Assembly: GCA_013822735.1 (NCBI GenBank)
Contig: PNKZ01000011.1
Location: 62,001 to 126,000 of the forward strand
Source of the DNA: Pirellula sp.
GTDB taxonomy: Bacteria; Planctomycetota; Planctomycetia; Pirellulales; PNKZ01
Reading direction: 5' to 3'
Length of the DNA: 64,000 bases
Numbering within the stretch: the first letter of the stretch is position 1; each line of letters opens with the position of its first letter. The position numbers were made by a program, and so were the translations under genes. The notes under the pieces are model-generated. The model searched no databases, was not told the origin of the DNA, and saw nothing but the letters and a program-made list of their open reading frames with translations. Below, one piece after another: positions 55,158 to 63,975 of the stretch.

Positions 55158-58100
55158 ATGCCCCCCCTGCTCCGTTTCTGCACCGCCATTGTTGTAGCCA
55201 TTTGCATCGTGTCGTTTGCTGCGCCTCCCGCCCGCGCCGCAATACCGTTGGGATACAACGCCGACGTTCGCGGGATTCTCTCCGACAAGTGCTTCCGCTG
55301 TCACGGGCCTGATTCCGCGGCGCGCCAGGGGGACTTGCGCTTAGATCAACGTGCCGACGCCGTGGCCGATCGTGGCGGGACCTCGGCTATCGTTCCCGGC
55401 GACCCGAAGCGGAGCGAGGCGTATTTAAGAATCGTCTCTCAGGAGGCGGGCGAGCGCATGCCGCCGGATGATTCCGGGCTTTCGCTATCGGAGAAAGAAC
55501 GCGAATTGATTCGGCAATGGATCGCGGAGGGCGCGAATTATGAATCGCATTGGTCGTTCGTCCCGCCGGTTCGACCGGAACTTCCGAAGCCTGTCGGCGG
55601 AGCGGCTGCCGCGCATCCCATCGATCGATTCATCGACGAGCGCCTGGCAAAATTAGGCGTTTCGGCGAATCCGGAAGCCGATCCCGCCGTGCTTTGTCGC
55701 AGGCTGCATCTCGACCTCACCGGGCTGCCGCCGACGATCGCGGAGGTGGAACAATTTCTCGCCGCATATGCATCGACCAAGTCGGCGGCAGCACGCGAAA
55801 AGGCATATGTCGATCTCGTTGATCGGTTACTTGCGTCGCCGCGCTACGCCGAACAAATGGCGTCCCCTTGGCTCGATGCCGCTCGCTACGCCGATACCAA
55901 CGGTTACCAAACCGACGGACCGCGTCGGATGTGGCGTTGGCGCGACTGGGTTATTGACGCGTTTCGACGAAATCAGCCGTTCGACGAGTTCACGGTCGAG
56001 CAGCTTGCCGGCGATTTGCTTCCGCAGCCGACGCTTGAGCAGCAGATCGCCACCGGCTTTCATCGCAATCATCGGATGAACGCCGAAGGGGGCATCATTC
56101 CCGAAGAGTATCTGGCCGAATATGTCGCCGATCGCGTGGAGACGACAGGAACGGTTTGGCTCGGGCTGACCATCGGTTGTGCGCGTTGTCACGACCATAA
56201 ATACGATCCGATCACGCAGCGCGAGTTTTATCAGCTTTTCGATTTCTTCAACCGCGTTCCCGAGCCCGGCAAGGCGCTGCGCGACGACAACTCGCCGCCG
56301 ACGATCTTGGCGCCGACCGACGAGCAGCAGGTTCCACTGGCAAAGCTCGAACAAGAAGTTGAGCAAGCACGAAAAGTGTGGGTTGCCGCCCAGCCGGAAG
56401 TGGAACGCAGTGTGGCGGTATGGGCGGCGCAGGCCACGCGCGACCCGGCGCGATGGACGATCACCGATGGTTTGACGCTCCGAATCCCCTTCGATGAAAC
56501 TCTGCCTTCGATCAAGGAATGGAAGCCGATTGACAACGGCGGCGGTCGTCCGAGTTACGCTCCCGGACCGTTTACGTTGGCGCTCCAACTCGACGGTCGC
56601 GGTTCGTTCGAGTTCGACCACGTTCCGAAGTTTGATAGCGAGGCCACGTTTTCGGCCGCCGTATGGCTCCGTCCGCCGGCAAAGGCAAACGCCACCGTTT
56701 ACGCGGCCATGGATGATGCGATGTCGCAAAACGGGATTGAGTTGCGCTTGGTCGACGGGCGGCCGCAGGTCGTACTCTCGGGGCGCATCCTCGACGACGT
56801 TGTTCGCGTAGAAGCGGAATCGCCGCTGCCCGCCGACTTGTGGAGCCATGTTGCTTGGACGTACGACGGCACGCGCGATGCCGCCGGCGTGCACTTTTTT
56901 ATAGACGGTCGGCCGGTAAAGACGCGCGTGGTGACCGATACGCTCAGCAACAAGTTCAAGACGACGCGGCCGCTGGTCGTCGGTGCGGGAGGAACTTCGA
57001 GCAACTACCAAGGTCGCATTGCCGATCTCCGGTTCTACGATCGAGCGCTTTCCGCAGATGAAGCGGCGATTGTTTATTGCGATCTCTCGATCCGAGCGAT
57101 GGCGCAAGAGTACGGACGCAGTATCGACCCTGCCGTCGGCATCAAGCTGCGAGAGTATTTTCTGCGGTTCGCGGCCCCCGAAGGGATGCGACGGAAACGC
57201 GACGCCGAAGCGCTCGCGGAAGAGGCGATCCGAAAGTTGCGGCGCGAATTGCCCACGACGATGGTTATGCGCGACGTGCCCGGTTTGCGAACGACGCATG
57301 TGCTGACACGCGGCGAATACGACAAGCCGGGCGAAGCGGTTAAAGCCGGCATTCCCGCAGCATTTGGGCTTCCGCTTCCGAGCCAAGTGCCGCCGAATCG
57401 CCTCGCGTTGGCTCGTTGGTTGGTCGATCGTCGGCATCCTCTTACGGCCCGGGTTGCCGTCAATCGATTTTGGCAGCAGTTGTTCGGCGTCGGCTTGGTC
57501 AAGACGGTTGACGACTTCGGCGTACAAGGGGAATGGCCGATCTATCACGAACTACTCGATTGGTTGGCCGTCGAATTTATGGAGGCCGGCGACGGCTGGG
57601 ACGTCAAACACCTAGTCAAACAGATCGTCACGAGTGCCGCCTATCGACGATCGTCACAAATTCAAGGGGACGCGGGGGTGCGCGATCCGGAGAACCGATT
57701 GCTGGCCCGTGGCGCCAGGTTCCGGCTTTCCGCCGAAGCTGTCCGCGACTCGGCGCTGGCCGTCTCCGGATTGTTGACGGAGCGCATCGGTGGGCCGTCG
57801 ATCAAGCCGTATCAACCTGCCGGACTCTGGGAAGAACTCGCGACGGGGGTCGTGAAGTACGAACAAGACCATGGCGAGGATCTCTATCGCCGCAGTTTGT
57901 ATATCTACCGCAAACGAACGGTGTCGGTGCCGATGCTTTCTACCTTCGATGCGGCGGCGCGCGAAACTTGCGTGGTGCGCCAATCGCGAACCAATACGCC
58001 GCTGCAGTCGTTGAATCTTTTGAATGATGTGACGTTCGTCGAAGCCTCGCGTGCGCTTGGGGCCCGGATGATGCGAGAATCGTCGAGCGATCCTGCGGTC

Positions 58101-58343
58101 CGAATCGCGCACGGGTTTCAGCTGGTGACGGCCCGAGGTCCGACGCCGGACGAACTACGCGTGCTCGTCGCCGGTTTCGAGCGTCGCTTTGCCCAATACC
58201 AGGCAGATCCCGCGTCCGCTGTGAAGCTGGTGGCGATCGGAGAAAGCCCGGTCGACAAATCGCTCGACGTCGTCTTGTGGGCCGTCTACACGACCGTCGG
58301 CAATGTGTTGCTCAATCTCGATGAGTTCGTCACCCGCGAGTAA
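55158..58343 (+). CDS. Exported PSCyt1-DUF1549-LamG-DUF1553 protein (planctomycete cytochrome-like)
   Basis: A 1,061-aa protein starting at ATG 55158. Residues 1-28 are a Sec signal (core [15 protein letters not shown], cleavage after ARA). The PSCyt1 c-type heme motif CFRCH (Cys45, Cys48, His49) follows, with RMPP further on as a possible Met ligand. DUF1549 spans about 150-370 and carries a second Cxx[14 protein letters not shown] (341-345). A laminin-G/concanavalin-like domain lies at about 478-638 ([54 protein letters not shown]). DUF1553 fills the C-terminus ([44 protein letters not shown]). These proteins are abundant and lineage-specific in Planctomycetota. A role in periplasmic polysaccharide breakdown or redox chemistry is proposed but unproven. 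The DUF1501 gene starts at or next to its stop codon, the usual partner arrangement. Confidence 0.93.
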   Translation: MPPLLRFCTAIVVAICIVSFAAPPARAAIPLGYNADVRGILSDKCFRCHGPDSAARQGDLRLDQRADAVADRGGTSAIVPGDPKRSEAYLRIVSQEAGERMPPDDSGLSLSEKERELIRQWIAEGANYESHWSFVPPVRPELPKPVGGAAAAHPIDRFIDERLAKLGVSANPEADPAVLCRRLHLDLTGLPPTIAEVEQFLAAYASTKSAAAREKAYVDLVDRLLASPRYAEQMASPWLDAARYADTNGYQTDGPRRMWRWRDWVIDAFRRNQPFDEFTVEQLAGDLLPQPTLEQQIATGFHRNHRMNAEGGIIPEEYLAEYVADRVETTGTVWLGLTIGCARCHDHKYDPITQREFYQLFDFFNRVPEPGKALRDDNSPPTILAPTDEQQVPLAKLEQEVEQARKVWVAAQPEVERSVAVWAAQATRDPARWTITDGLTLRIPFDETLPSIKEWKPIDNGGGRPSYAPGPFTLALQLDGRGSFEFDHVPKFDSEATFSAAVWLRPPAKANATVYAAMDDAMSQNGIELRLVDGRPQVVLSGRILDDVVRVEAESPLPADLWSHVAWTYDGTRDAAGVHFFIDGRPVKTRVVTDTLSNKFKTTRPLVVGAGGTSSNYQGRIADLRFYDRALSADEAAIVYCDLSIRAMAQEYGRSIDPAVGIKLREYFLRFAAPEGMRRKRDAEALAEEAIRKLRRELPTTMVMRDVPGLRTTHVLTRGEYDKPGEAVKAGIPAAFGLPLPSQVPPNRLALARWLVDRRHPLTARVAVNRFWQQLFGVGLVKTVDDFGVQGEWPIYHELLDWLAVEFMEAGDGWDVKHLVKQIVTSAAYRRSSQIQGDAGVRDPENRLLARGARFRLSAEAVRDSALAVSGLLTERIGGPSIKPYQPAGLWEELATGVVKYEQDHGEDLYRRSLYIYRKRTVSVPMLSTFDAAARETCVVRQSRTNTPLQSLNLLNDVTFVEASRALGARMMRESSSDPAVRIAHGFQLVTARGPTPDELRVLVAGFERRFAQYQADPASAVKLVAIGESPVDKSLDVVLWAVYTTVGNVLLNLDEFVTRE

Positions 58344-58350
58344 CCAAACG

Positions 58351-59814
58351 ATGCACGATTGCTCATCTCAGCTCCATCCGCCGAACGCGCCGCGTTTTGC
58401 ACGTCGTCAGTTTCTGGCCGGCGCCGGGCTCGGGTTGGGGCTCACGGCGCTCGGTTCGCTCTTCGCCGACGAGAACTCCGATGCGCCGATGCTCAGCTTG
58501 CCGACTGAGTTGCCGAAGCCGGCGGCCAAGGCCAAGCGGGTCATTTACTTGTTTCAGTCCGGTGCTCCTTCGCAGTTGGAGTTGTTCGATCCGAAACCGG
58601 AACTGCGCAAGCGCCACGGCGACGATCTACCGGACTCCGTGCGTCAAGGACAACGCCTCACCACGATGACCTCGGGTCAGACGAAGTTTCCGATCGTTGC
58701 GAACCCTTACCGATTCGCGCAGCATGGCTCCGGCGGCACCTGGATCAGCGAGTTGCTGCCGCACACGGCAAGCATGGCCGATGAGTTGTGCTTGGTGCGG
58801 ACGCTGCATACGGAAGCCATTAACCACGATCCGGCCATTACGTTTCTCACCACCGGCGCTCAGCTTGCCGGACGTCCCAGTCTCGGCGCTTGGCTTTCCT
58901 ACGGGCTCGGTAGCGAGAATCGCGATCTGCCGGCCTTCATCGCGATGATCTCGCGCGGCACCGGTCGCCCGAACGATCAACCGCTTTACGACCGTCTGTG
59001 GGGAAGCGGCTTTTTGCCGTCGCGCCATCAGGGAGTGAAGTTTCGCAGCCAGGGGGATCCGGTCCTCTATCTTTCGAACCCGCCGGGCATCGATCGCTCG
59101 CTGCGTCGCGATACGCTCGACGATCTCGCGGCGCTCAATCGCTTGCACGACAAGGCGGTTCGCGACGCCGAAATTGAAACGCGGATCGCTCAATACGAGT
59201 TGGCCTTTCGTATGCAGGCGGCCGTGCCTGAGTTGGCAAACTTGTCCGACGAGCCGCGACATGTGCTGGAGATGTACGGTCCCGACGTCCAGCGACCCGG
59301 CTCGTTTGCAGCAAATTGCCTCCTTGCACGTCGGCTTTCGGAACGGGGCGTGCGATTCGTTCAACTGTTCCACATGGGCTGGGATCAGCATACGAACTTG
59401 CCCAAGCAACTGCCGCTGCAGTGCCGCGATGTCGACCAAGCGTCGGCCGCGCTCTTGCGCGATCTCAAACAACGGGGACTTTTGGACGAAACGCTGGTCG
59501 TGTGGGGGGGCGAGTTCGGCCGCACCGTCTATTGCCAAGGTACGCTCACTTCAACGAACTTCGGCCGCGATCATCATCCGCGTTGCTTCAGCATGTGGAT
59601 GGCCGGCGGCGGTGTGCGCGGCGGCATGACGTACGGCGAGACCGACGACTTCTCCTACAACATCACGCGCGATCCCGTCCACGTGCACGACCTCAACGCC
59701 ACCCTGCTTCATTTGCTTGGCATCGACCACAAACGGCTGACTTATAAGTTTCAAGGCCGACATTTCCGGCTGACGGACGTGCACGGCGAGGTCGTGCGCG
59801 GGCTCTTGAGTTAG
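58351..59814 (+). CDS. Tat-exported DUF1501 protein
   Basis: A 487-aa protein. The N-terminus has a twin-arginine signal ([20 protein letters not shown]), so it is exported folded. The DUF1501 core shows [31 protein letters not shown], an N-H-D-P-A-I-T-F segment and near the end WGGEFGRT (about 385-392) and FGRDHHP, motifs shared with the alkaline-phosphatase/sulfatase-like superfamily. It may be a periplasmic hydrolase; the substrate is unknown. ATG 58351 gives the most compact Tat signal; ATG 58321, overlapping the previous gene's end, is an alternative. Only 7 bp separate it from the upstream gene, so the two are almost certainly co-transcribed. The pair is characteristic of planctomycetes. 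Confidence 0.92.
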   Translation: MHDCSSQLHPPNAPRFARRQFLAGAGLGLGLTALGSLFADENSDAPMLSLPTELPKPAAKAKRVIYLFQSGAPSQLELFDPKPELRKRHGDDLPDSVRQGQRLTTMTSGQTKFPIVANPYRFAQHGSGGTWISELLPHTASMADELCLVRTLHTEAINHDPAITFLTTGAQLAGRPSLGAWLSYGLGSENRDLPAFIAMISRGTGRPNDQPLYDRLWGSGFLPSRHQGVKFRSQGDPVLYLSNPPGIDRSLRRDTLDDLAALNRLHDKAVRDAEIETRIAQYELAFRMQAAVPELANLSDEPRHVLEMYGPDVQRPGSFAANCLLARRLSERGVRFVQLFHMGWDQHTNLPKQLPLQCRDVDQASAALLRDLKQRGLLDETLVVWGGEFGRTVYCQGTLTSTNFGRDHHPRCFSMWMAGGGVRGGMTYGETDDFSYNITRDPVHVHDLNATLLHLLGIDHKRLTYKFQGRHFRLTDVHGEVVRGLLS

Positions 59815-59853
59815 CTTCGTCGGTCGTCGCCGCCACGCATGGTTTACACCGCG

Positions 59854-60660
59854 CTATTCACGATCTCCCGGCGCGGGGATGCCGAGAAAGAAGTTCGCCT
59901 GGAGTTCTGCGCGGCTCACGACGTTGAAGTGCTTGTGAAGTTGCTTAACGTAGTCGTTCACCGTGTGCTGGCTGATTTGCATGCGCTCGGCGATACTCTT
60001 GTGGCTGTGGCCCGCCAATACAAACACCAGCGTTTGTCGCTCGCGCGGCGAAAGTCGCAACGTCGTCGCGCGTACGGCTTCGTTGACTCCATAGCTGTGG
60101 AGCCATGAAATGCCGTGGTATACCGCGTGAACAAGTTGCTTTTCACGCTCGCCGAACGCCGGTCGTCCCAAGCGGCGATGCAGCCCCAAGTTGCTTGAGA
60201 AGTTGTGATCGAGCGGGTGCATGCAAAGCAGCAGTGAATCGAAGCCGGTTTTATGCCAAATATTCGTGAGGCGCTCTTCGTGTCGCGGCGGAAAGACTTC
60301 TCCGGCGCCGAGAGTTGCCTGCCTTCCTGCGAGCATCATCTCGTAGACGCCCGCGAGACCGTCGCGGCCGAACTCGATCGAGGTGAGCACTGCGTAAACG
60401 CGTCCTTGCTCCTCGGGCGATTGCCAGCCGCCGTCGATGACGCAGGTCGTCATGAAATCGCCGGGCAGATCATGATTGATCACGGTCGTCGACCAAATAT
60501 AGACGTCGGCGTCCACGAGTTTCGCCAGTCCGGCGACGAACTTACGCTTCCGCTCCGGCATTGCGAGGTCATCTACCGGATTTGAAACCTCGTCGAGCAA
60601 TTCAACGACACGCTTTAGGTCGCGATAATCGAGGTTCGAAAACTGTTCCGATTGATGCAT
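59854..60660 (-). CDS. LuxR-type transcriptional regulator
   Basis: A 268-aa protein starting at ATG 60660; a longer frame from GTG 60729 lacks support. Residues about 1-190 form a sensor-like region with no family I can name; it contains RKRKFVAGLAKLVDADVYIW and RLTNIWHKTGFDSLLLCMHP and could be GAF-like. The C-terminus (203-250) is a LuxR/FixJ helix-turn-helix: LSPRERQTLVFVLAGHSHKS, IAERMQISQHTVNDYVKQLH and KHFNVVSRAEL. These residues (L-S-P-R-E, the glycine before the first helix, I-A, S-x-x-T-V, H-x-x-x-x-x-K/H-x-x-V) match the family. No receiver domain is present. A 14-bp palindrome (60741-60754) lies 80 bp upstream and could be its own binding site. Target genes are unknown. Confidence 0.88.
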   Translation of the reverse strand: MHQSEQFSNLDYRDLKRVVELLDEVSNPVDDLAMPERKRKFVAGLAKLVDADVYIWSTTVINHDLPGDFMTTCVIDGGWQSPEEQGRVYAVLTSIEFGRDGLAGVYEMMLAGRQATLGAGEVFPPRHEERLTNIWHKTGFDSLLLCMHPLDHNFSSNLGLHRRLGRPAFGEREKQLVHAVYHGISWLHSYGVNEAVRATTLRLSPRERQTLVFVLAGHSHKSIAERMQISQHTVNDYVKQLHKHFNVVSRAELQANFFLGIPAPGDRE

Positions 60661-60740
60661 AGTTCGCAAGCTGGGGGTGCTACCGGCTGATTTGGGGGGG
60701 TGAATTCGTTCCCTAGCTATAACGTCCACGGCGGGTCGGC

Positions 60741-60754
60741 GTCTAGCGCTAGAC
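60741..60754. promoter_or_regulatory. 14-bp perfect palindrome upstream of the luxR-type gene
   Basis: GTCTAGCGCTAGAC reads the same on both strands. On the - strand a TATAGC hexamer (60721-60716) could be a -10 box, which would put the palindrome centre about 39-42 bp before transcription start, where LuxR-type activators often bind. This geometry is inference. Confidence 0.35.
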
Positions 60755-60817
60755 CATAAAACACTTGGAATTTCCGGGGAGCCGCAAAGTCGAGCGCGAC
60801 TCTATCGACGCGACGCG

Positions 60818-61498
60818 TCAGGGCTTCGCGACGGGCGCCTTGGCCGTCAACAAGTCTGCATGCACGACTGCCACGTCCCCCATGTAGTGTGCAATCCGGA
60901 GTCGTTTTGCTTCGAGTATCTCGCGTCGGGCGTCGTCGGGTTTGCCGAGCACTTCGTAATAGAGCCCGAGGTACAATCGTGCGTAGAAAAGTCGCGCGTC
61001 GCGCACTGAATCGTCGGGCTGATCCGCGGTGCACGCTGCGACGACGTCCGCCGGCGTCGCAGCGCCGCGATAGAGCGCGTAGATCTGCATCATCGGAATG
61101 CGCCCGTCGTTCTTAATCGGCAGCATCTGTTTACGCGCCTGCTCCAGGCCGACTGCCGGGTCGCGAACTTGGCAGAGAAAGCGCCAGACGGCGTTTTCCA
61201 CGTCGTTGTCGTCGACGGTCTGGTAACCTTCGAATTGCTTGGCGCCGTCGACGTAACGACCGGCGTAGTACAGCGAAATTCCGCGCTTCCAGTGCCAGCG
61301 AGCGCGCCGCGGTTCGAGGCGAATCTCCTCGTCAAACGCCGCTACCGAATCCGCAAACCGTCCGGTGCGGAACATTCGGCTTCCCAATTCTTCCTGAGCG
61401 TCGGGAGTCGTCGCCTTCGGGTCGGCGGCTAGGGACGACAGGCCGACGGCCATGATGCAGGCCGCGGTAAGCCCAATCGGAGGCCAATGAAAATTCAT
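60818..61498 (-). CDS. Exported TPR protein
   Basis: A 226-aa protein starting at ATG 61498. Residues 1-25 are a signal peptide (core IGLTAACIMAVGLSSLA, cleavage before ADP). TPR-like helices follow: ELGSRMFRTGRFADSVAAF, EEIRLEPRRARWHWKRGISL, YYAGRYVDGAKQFEGYQ and ARLYLGLYYEVLGKPDDARR. Between them is a conserved-looking stretch DVENAVWRFLCQVRDPAVG and PMMQIYALYRGAATP. No enzyme motif is seen. It probably acts in the periplasm or on the outer face of the cytoplasmic membrane as a protein-binding scaffold; the partner is unknown. It lies on the same strand upstream of the luxR-type gene, with a 157-bp gap. Confidence 0.83.
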   Translation of the reverse strand: MNFHWPPIGLTAACIMAVGLSSLAADPKATTPDAQEELGSRMFRTGRFADSVAAFDEEIRLEPRRARWHWKRGISLYYAGRYVDGAKQFEGYQTVDDNDVENAVWRFLCQVRDPAVGLEQARKQMLPIKNDGRIPMMQIYALYRGAATPADVVAACTADQPDDSVRDARLFYARLYLGLYYEVLGKPDDARREILEAKRLRIAHYMGDVAVVHADLLTAKAPVAKP

Positions 61499-61632
61499 CA
61501 CGGAGTTACCTGCGTCGGGAGTTGAGATGGGATGAGAATCGTTGTTTACGTACGGTGCATTCGCAAGATCGGGAAAACTCATGCGCGGGAGTGCTCGATT
61601 CGCGCATTCTGACGCGCCCAACAAACATTTTC

Positions 61633-61893
61633 GTGCGCGGTGCTTCCATTACGCGACGCCGCGATGTGCGAGGCCGACGCAAGAATGCGCACTTCGTCGC
61701 GCCTCGCGAAGGAGATGCCGCCCCGTTGTCGGTAAATAGCAATGGTCGTCCAGCGCGAAATCGACGTAAGTACCCGAACCGTCCAACGTCCCGTGCGCAC
61801 TACGTCCATGGCGTTGTGCGCCCCCTTGTTGGTAAGCGCTCCGACGCGCACTTCGGGGCGGCTGTTGTGCGCATTGCAGTGAATTAGTGCGCA
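61633..61893. repeat. Cluster of GTGCGC(A/C) motifs
   Basis: Occurrences: GTGCGC at 61633, 61793 (full palindrome GTGCGCAC), 61816, 61867 and 61887; the reverse orientation GCGCAC at 61687 and 61846, both extended to GCGCACTTCG. The last two direct copies are exactly 20 bp apart. Confidence 0.55.
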
Positions 61894-62057
61894 AGACTTA
61901 CGTCGATGCCGCGACGCGCGGCCGGGGCTCTGATGCGCCGCCGTTGAGCGGGCCGCACTTTGATTTTGGAAAGCGCTAGAATGCATTGGATATTTGCCGG
62001 AACGGCGGCATTTCAAGTCATGTGGGACTAAGAGTCACGCCGCATTATCCCAGACCC

Positions 62058-62090
62058 GCCGGCCCAAAATCCAGTAAACTTTTGGCCGGC
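62058..62090. promoter_or_regulatory. Bulged 11-bp-stem hairpin
   Basis: GCCGGCC-(C)-AAAA pairs with TTTTGGCCGGC around a 10-nt loop; one C is unpaired. It resembles a terminator stem but has no U-run on either strand. Confidence 0.45.
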
Positions 62091-62179
62091 TCGATGGTGT
62101 CTCACGCACCGACCTCGTGGTCCAAAAGTTCCCTTGACGACGATCGTTCGAGCGCCCGCCGGCACCGAGCTCGGCCGCA

Positions 62180-62206
62180 GTGTCGAACAACCGCGGTGTC
62201 GAACAA
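62180..62206. repeat. 11-bp direct repeat upstream of the Gfo/Idh/MocA gene
   Basis: GTGTCGAACAA occurs twice with starts 16 bp apart, separated by a short spacer containing CCGCG. It could be a pair of regulator half-sites. Confidence 0.4.
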
Positions 62207-62295
62207 GAGGATCAACATTGCGGCGGAATGATATTTAATCACCGCGGCTATTCCTGCCGATTCGGCGTGATTAGACTACCCGACGAGGTGCATGC

Positions 62296-62323
62296 CGTCC
62301 GAAGGCATGCGTACCTTCGGACG
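62296..62323 (+). promoter_or_regulatory. Perfect 10-bp-stem hairpin in the leader of the Gfo/Idh/MocA gene
   Basis: CGTCCGAAGG and CCTTCGGACG flank an 8-nt loop, 60 bp before the start codon. No U-run follows; a 5' UTR structure or operator is possible. Confidence 0.45.
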
Positions 62324-62371
62324 CTTGGCGTCTGCTCTCCTCCCGCCTCATCCGCTTCCGCATCACCTCTC

Positions 62372-62375
62372 GGAG
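62372..62375 (+). promoter_or_regulatory. Ribosome-binding site of the Gfo/Idh/MocA gene
   Basis: GGAG lies 8 nt before ATG 62384 and decides for this start over the 204-bp longer open frame. Confidence 0.65.
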
Positions 62376-62383
62376 TTTACCGC

Positions 62384-63400
62384 ATGCTCTCTTGCCGTAC
62401 GAACGTATTCGCGATGTCGCTCGTTGCCGCGCTCGCGGCGGGCGCCGTCGCCGCCGAGCCGATGAAGGTTGGAATCATCGGCTTGGATACTTCGCATGTC
62501 ACCGCGTTCACCGGCGCAATCAATAAGGCGAAGGGCGATAGCCCGTTGGCCAGGTTGCGCGTCGTCGCGGCCTTTCCCGGCGGATCGCCCGACATCTCGG
62601 CGAGCAGTTCGCGCGTGGAAGGCTTTACGAAGGCGCTGCGCGATCAAGGGGTCGAGATCGTCGACTCGATCGACGCGCTCTTGCCGAAGGTCGATGCGAT
62701 CTTGTTGGAGAGCGTCGACGGGCGACCGCACTTGGCTCAGGCCACGGCCGTGTTCGAAGCCAATCGCAAGAGCGACAAGAAGAAGCCGCTGTTCATCGAT
62801 AAGCCGATCGCCGCATCGTTGGCCGACACGTTGGCGATTTTCCGGCTCGCCAAGGAAACCGGCACCCCCTGCTTTTCGACTTCGTCGTTGCGGTTCTATC
62901 CCGGCATCGCCGCCGTGCATGCGGAAGGAAAGTATGGCGACGTCATCGGCTGTGTCGCCTTCGGTCCTTGCTCGCTCGAGGAGCATCACCCCGACCTGTT
63001 TTGGTACGGCATTCACGGCGTCGAAATCTTGTTCACCATTATGGGGCCCGGCTGTGAATCGGTGACGTGCACTGCGACCGACGATACGCACGTCGTGACG
63101 GGCGTCTGGAAAGGAGGCCGCGTCGGCACGTTTCGCGGCATCCGCAGCGGCAAATCAGGCTACGGCGCCATGGTATTCGGCACTAAAGCCGCCGGCCCGA
63201 CGGAAGATCGTCCCGGCGGCGGTTACGGTCCGATGCTCGTCGAGATCGCGAAGTTCTTCAAGTCGGGCACGCCGCCGGTCGATCCGGAACTGACGACGGA
63301 ACTCGTCGCTTTCATGGAGGCGGCCGACGAGAGCAAGCGCCGGAACGGCGCCAGCGTGAAGATTGCCGAAGTCGTTGAGAAGGCGACGAGCGCGAAGTAG
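62384..63400 (+). CDS. Exported Gfo/Idh/MocA-family oxidoreductase
   Basis: A 338-aa protein starting at ATG 62384. Residues 1-24 are a Sec signal (VFAMSLVAALAAGAVAA). The Rossmann fold begins KVGIIGLDTSHVTAFTGAIN (about 27-46). Here G-x-x-G-L is followed by D-T-S-H instead of the usual second glycine-rich turn, a variant I associate with planctomycete members. DAILLESVDGRPHLAQA (about 106-122) and KPLFIDKPIAAS carry the family's (E/D)-K-P Lys. The C-terminal sheet has FWYGIHGVEILFTIMGPG, whose His is the likely catalytic residue. The family uses NAD(P) to oxidise or reduce sugars and cyclitols. Export is unusual for an NAD enzyme, but exported members are common in Planctomycetota, where some carry a tightly bound cofactor. 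The substrate cannot be assigned. Confidence 0.87.
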   Translation: MLSCRTNVFAMSLVAALAAGAVAAEPMKVGIIGLDTSHVTAFTGAINKAKGDSPLARLRVVAAFPGGSPDISASSSRVEGFTKALRDQGVEIVDSIDALLPKVDAILLESVDGRPHLAQATAVFEANRKSDKKKPLFIDKPIAASLADTLAIFRLAKETGTPCFSTSSLRFYPGIAAVHAEGKYGDVIGCVAFGPCSLEEHHPDLFWYGIHGVEILFTIMGPGCESVTCTATDDTHVVTGVWKGGRVGTFRGIRSGKSGYGAMVFGTKAAGPTEDRPGGGYGPMLVEIAKFFKSGTPPVDPELTTELVAFMEAADESKRRNGASVKIAEVVEKATSAK

Positions 63401-63431
63401 TCGCAGTCGGCGATGTGAACGTAAAATCGCG

Positions 63432-63857
63432 CTAGCCGGCGCGAGCAATGCGTCGTTCTAAACGACGCAGCGCGGCTGCGAGGATTTCCCGCTGTTCGCA
63501 TTTTCCGAGCGTCTCGAGTGCTTCCTCGGCGGGAAGCCAGCGCCGCTCGCGCCAGGCTGCTTCTTTCCAAGTACGTCGGCTTTGCACGACGAGCATCGAG
63601 AAGCAAACGATCCGTCGCGTTGTGCCGAGCTTCTTCCGCTCGTACGAGCCGAGTGAGTCGCCGACGATGCGGCCGCACAGCCCTGCTTCTTCCCATGCTT
63701 CCTTGAGCGCGGCTTCCGTTTCCGTCTCACCCGGCTCAATGTAGCCCTTGGGGAAGACCCATTGCCGTTTGCGAAGCGAAGTCACCAAGCAAATTTCCAG
63801 CCGACCGTGGCTGACGCGGTAAGGAATCGCGAGGGCTTGATGGAAGTTGCTAGACAT
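63432..63857 (-). CDS. NUDIX hydrolase
   Basis: A 141-aa cytoplasmic protein that would cleave a nucleoside diphosphate linked to another moiety. The Nudix box is at residues 38-60: G38, E44, then KEAWEEAGL (52-60). It fits G-x5-E-x7-R-E-U-x-E-E-x-G-U except that Lys52 replaces the usual Arg; the metal-binding Glu residues 53, 56 and 57 are present. WVFPKGYIEPGE just before and within the box resembles the diadenosine/diphosphoinositol polyphosphate branch, but the substrate cannot be set from sequence. It is convergent with the Gfo/Idh/MocA gene, 31 bp between stops. Length fits single-domain family members. Confidence 0.9.
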   Translation of the reverse strand: MSSNFHQALAIPYRVSHGRLEICLVTSLRKRQWVFPKGYIEPGETETEAALKEAWEEAGLCGRIVGDSLGSYERKKLGTTRRIVCFSMLVVQSRRTWKEAAWRERRWLPAEEALETLGKCEQREILAAALRRLERRIARAG

Positions 63858-63876
63858 GGACGACGGCCGATTCCTT

Positions 63877-63891
63877 GGGGGATATAACCCC
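63877..63891. promoter_or_regulatory. Short inverted repeat at the NUDIX promoter region
   Basis: GGGG and CCCC flank GATATAA, about 20 bp upstream of ATG 63857. On the - strand TTATAT within it could be a -10 box, but no good -35 lies at the right distance. Confidence 0.2.
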
Positions 63892-63975
63892 TTTTATCCA
63901 CTCGATGACGACAATTTCAGCGGGCACCTACCATTGCGGCAAAGTGATTTCGTCTGCTGCAAATCTCGCATCTTT

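Larger units (their letters stand above)
61499..62383. other. 885-bp gene-free region rich in short repeats
   Basis: No reading frame here has a ribosome-binding site, a coherent composition or a recognisable family on either strand. The stretch contains at least seven GTGCGC/GCGCAC motifs (61633-61893), a bulged 11-bp-stem hairpin (62058-62090), an 11-bp direct repeat (62180-62206) and a perfect 10-bp-stem hairpin (62296-62323). It must contain the promoters of the divergent TPR and Gfo/Idh/MocA genes. A noncoding RNA is possible but not shown. Confidence 0.55.

Noticed and set aside
55827-57548. 573-codon open frame antisense to the PSCyt1/DUF1549 gene
   Set aside because: The + strand carries multiple conserved motifs in this span; the antisense frame has none.
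61522-62016. Overlapping frames of 120-145 codons on both strands in the repeat-rich noncoding region
   Set aside because: All frames are similarly open because of GC-rich sequence. None has a start signal or recognisable protein pattern.
62058-62323. Intrinsic terminators in the leader region of the oxidoreductase gene
   Set aside because: Both stems are strong but neither is followed by a U-run on either strand, so they are reported only as structures.
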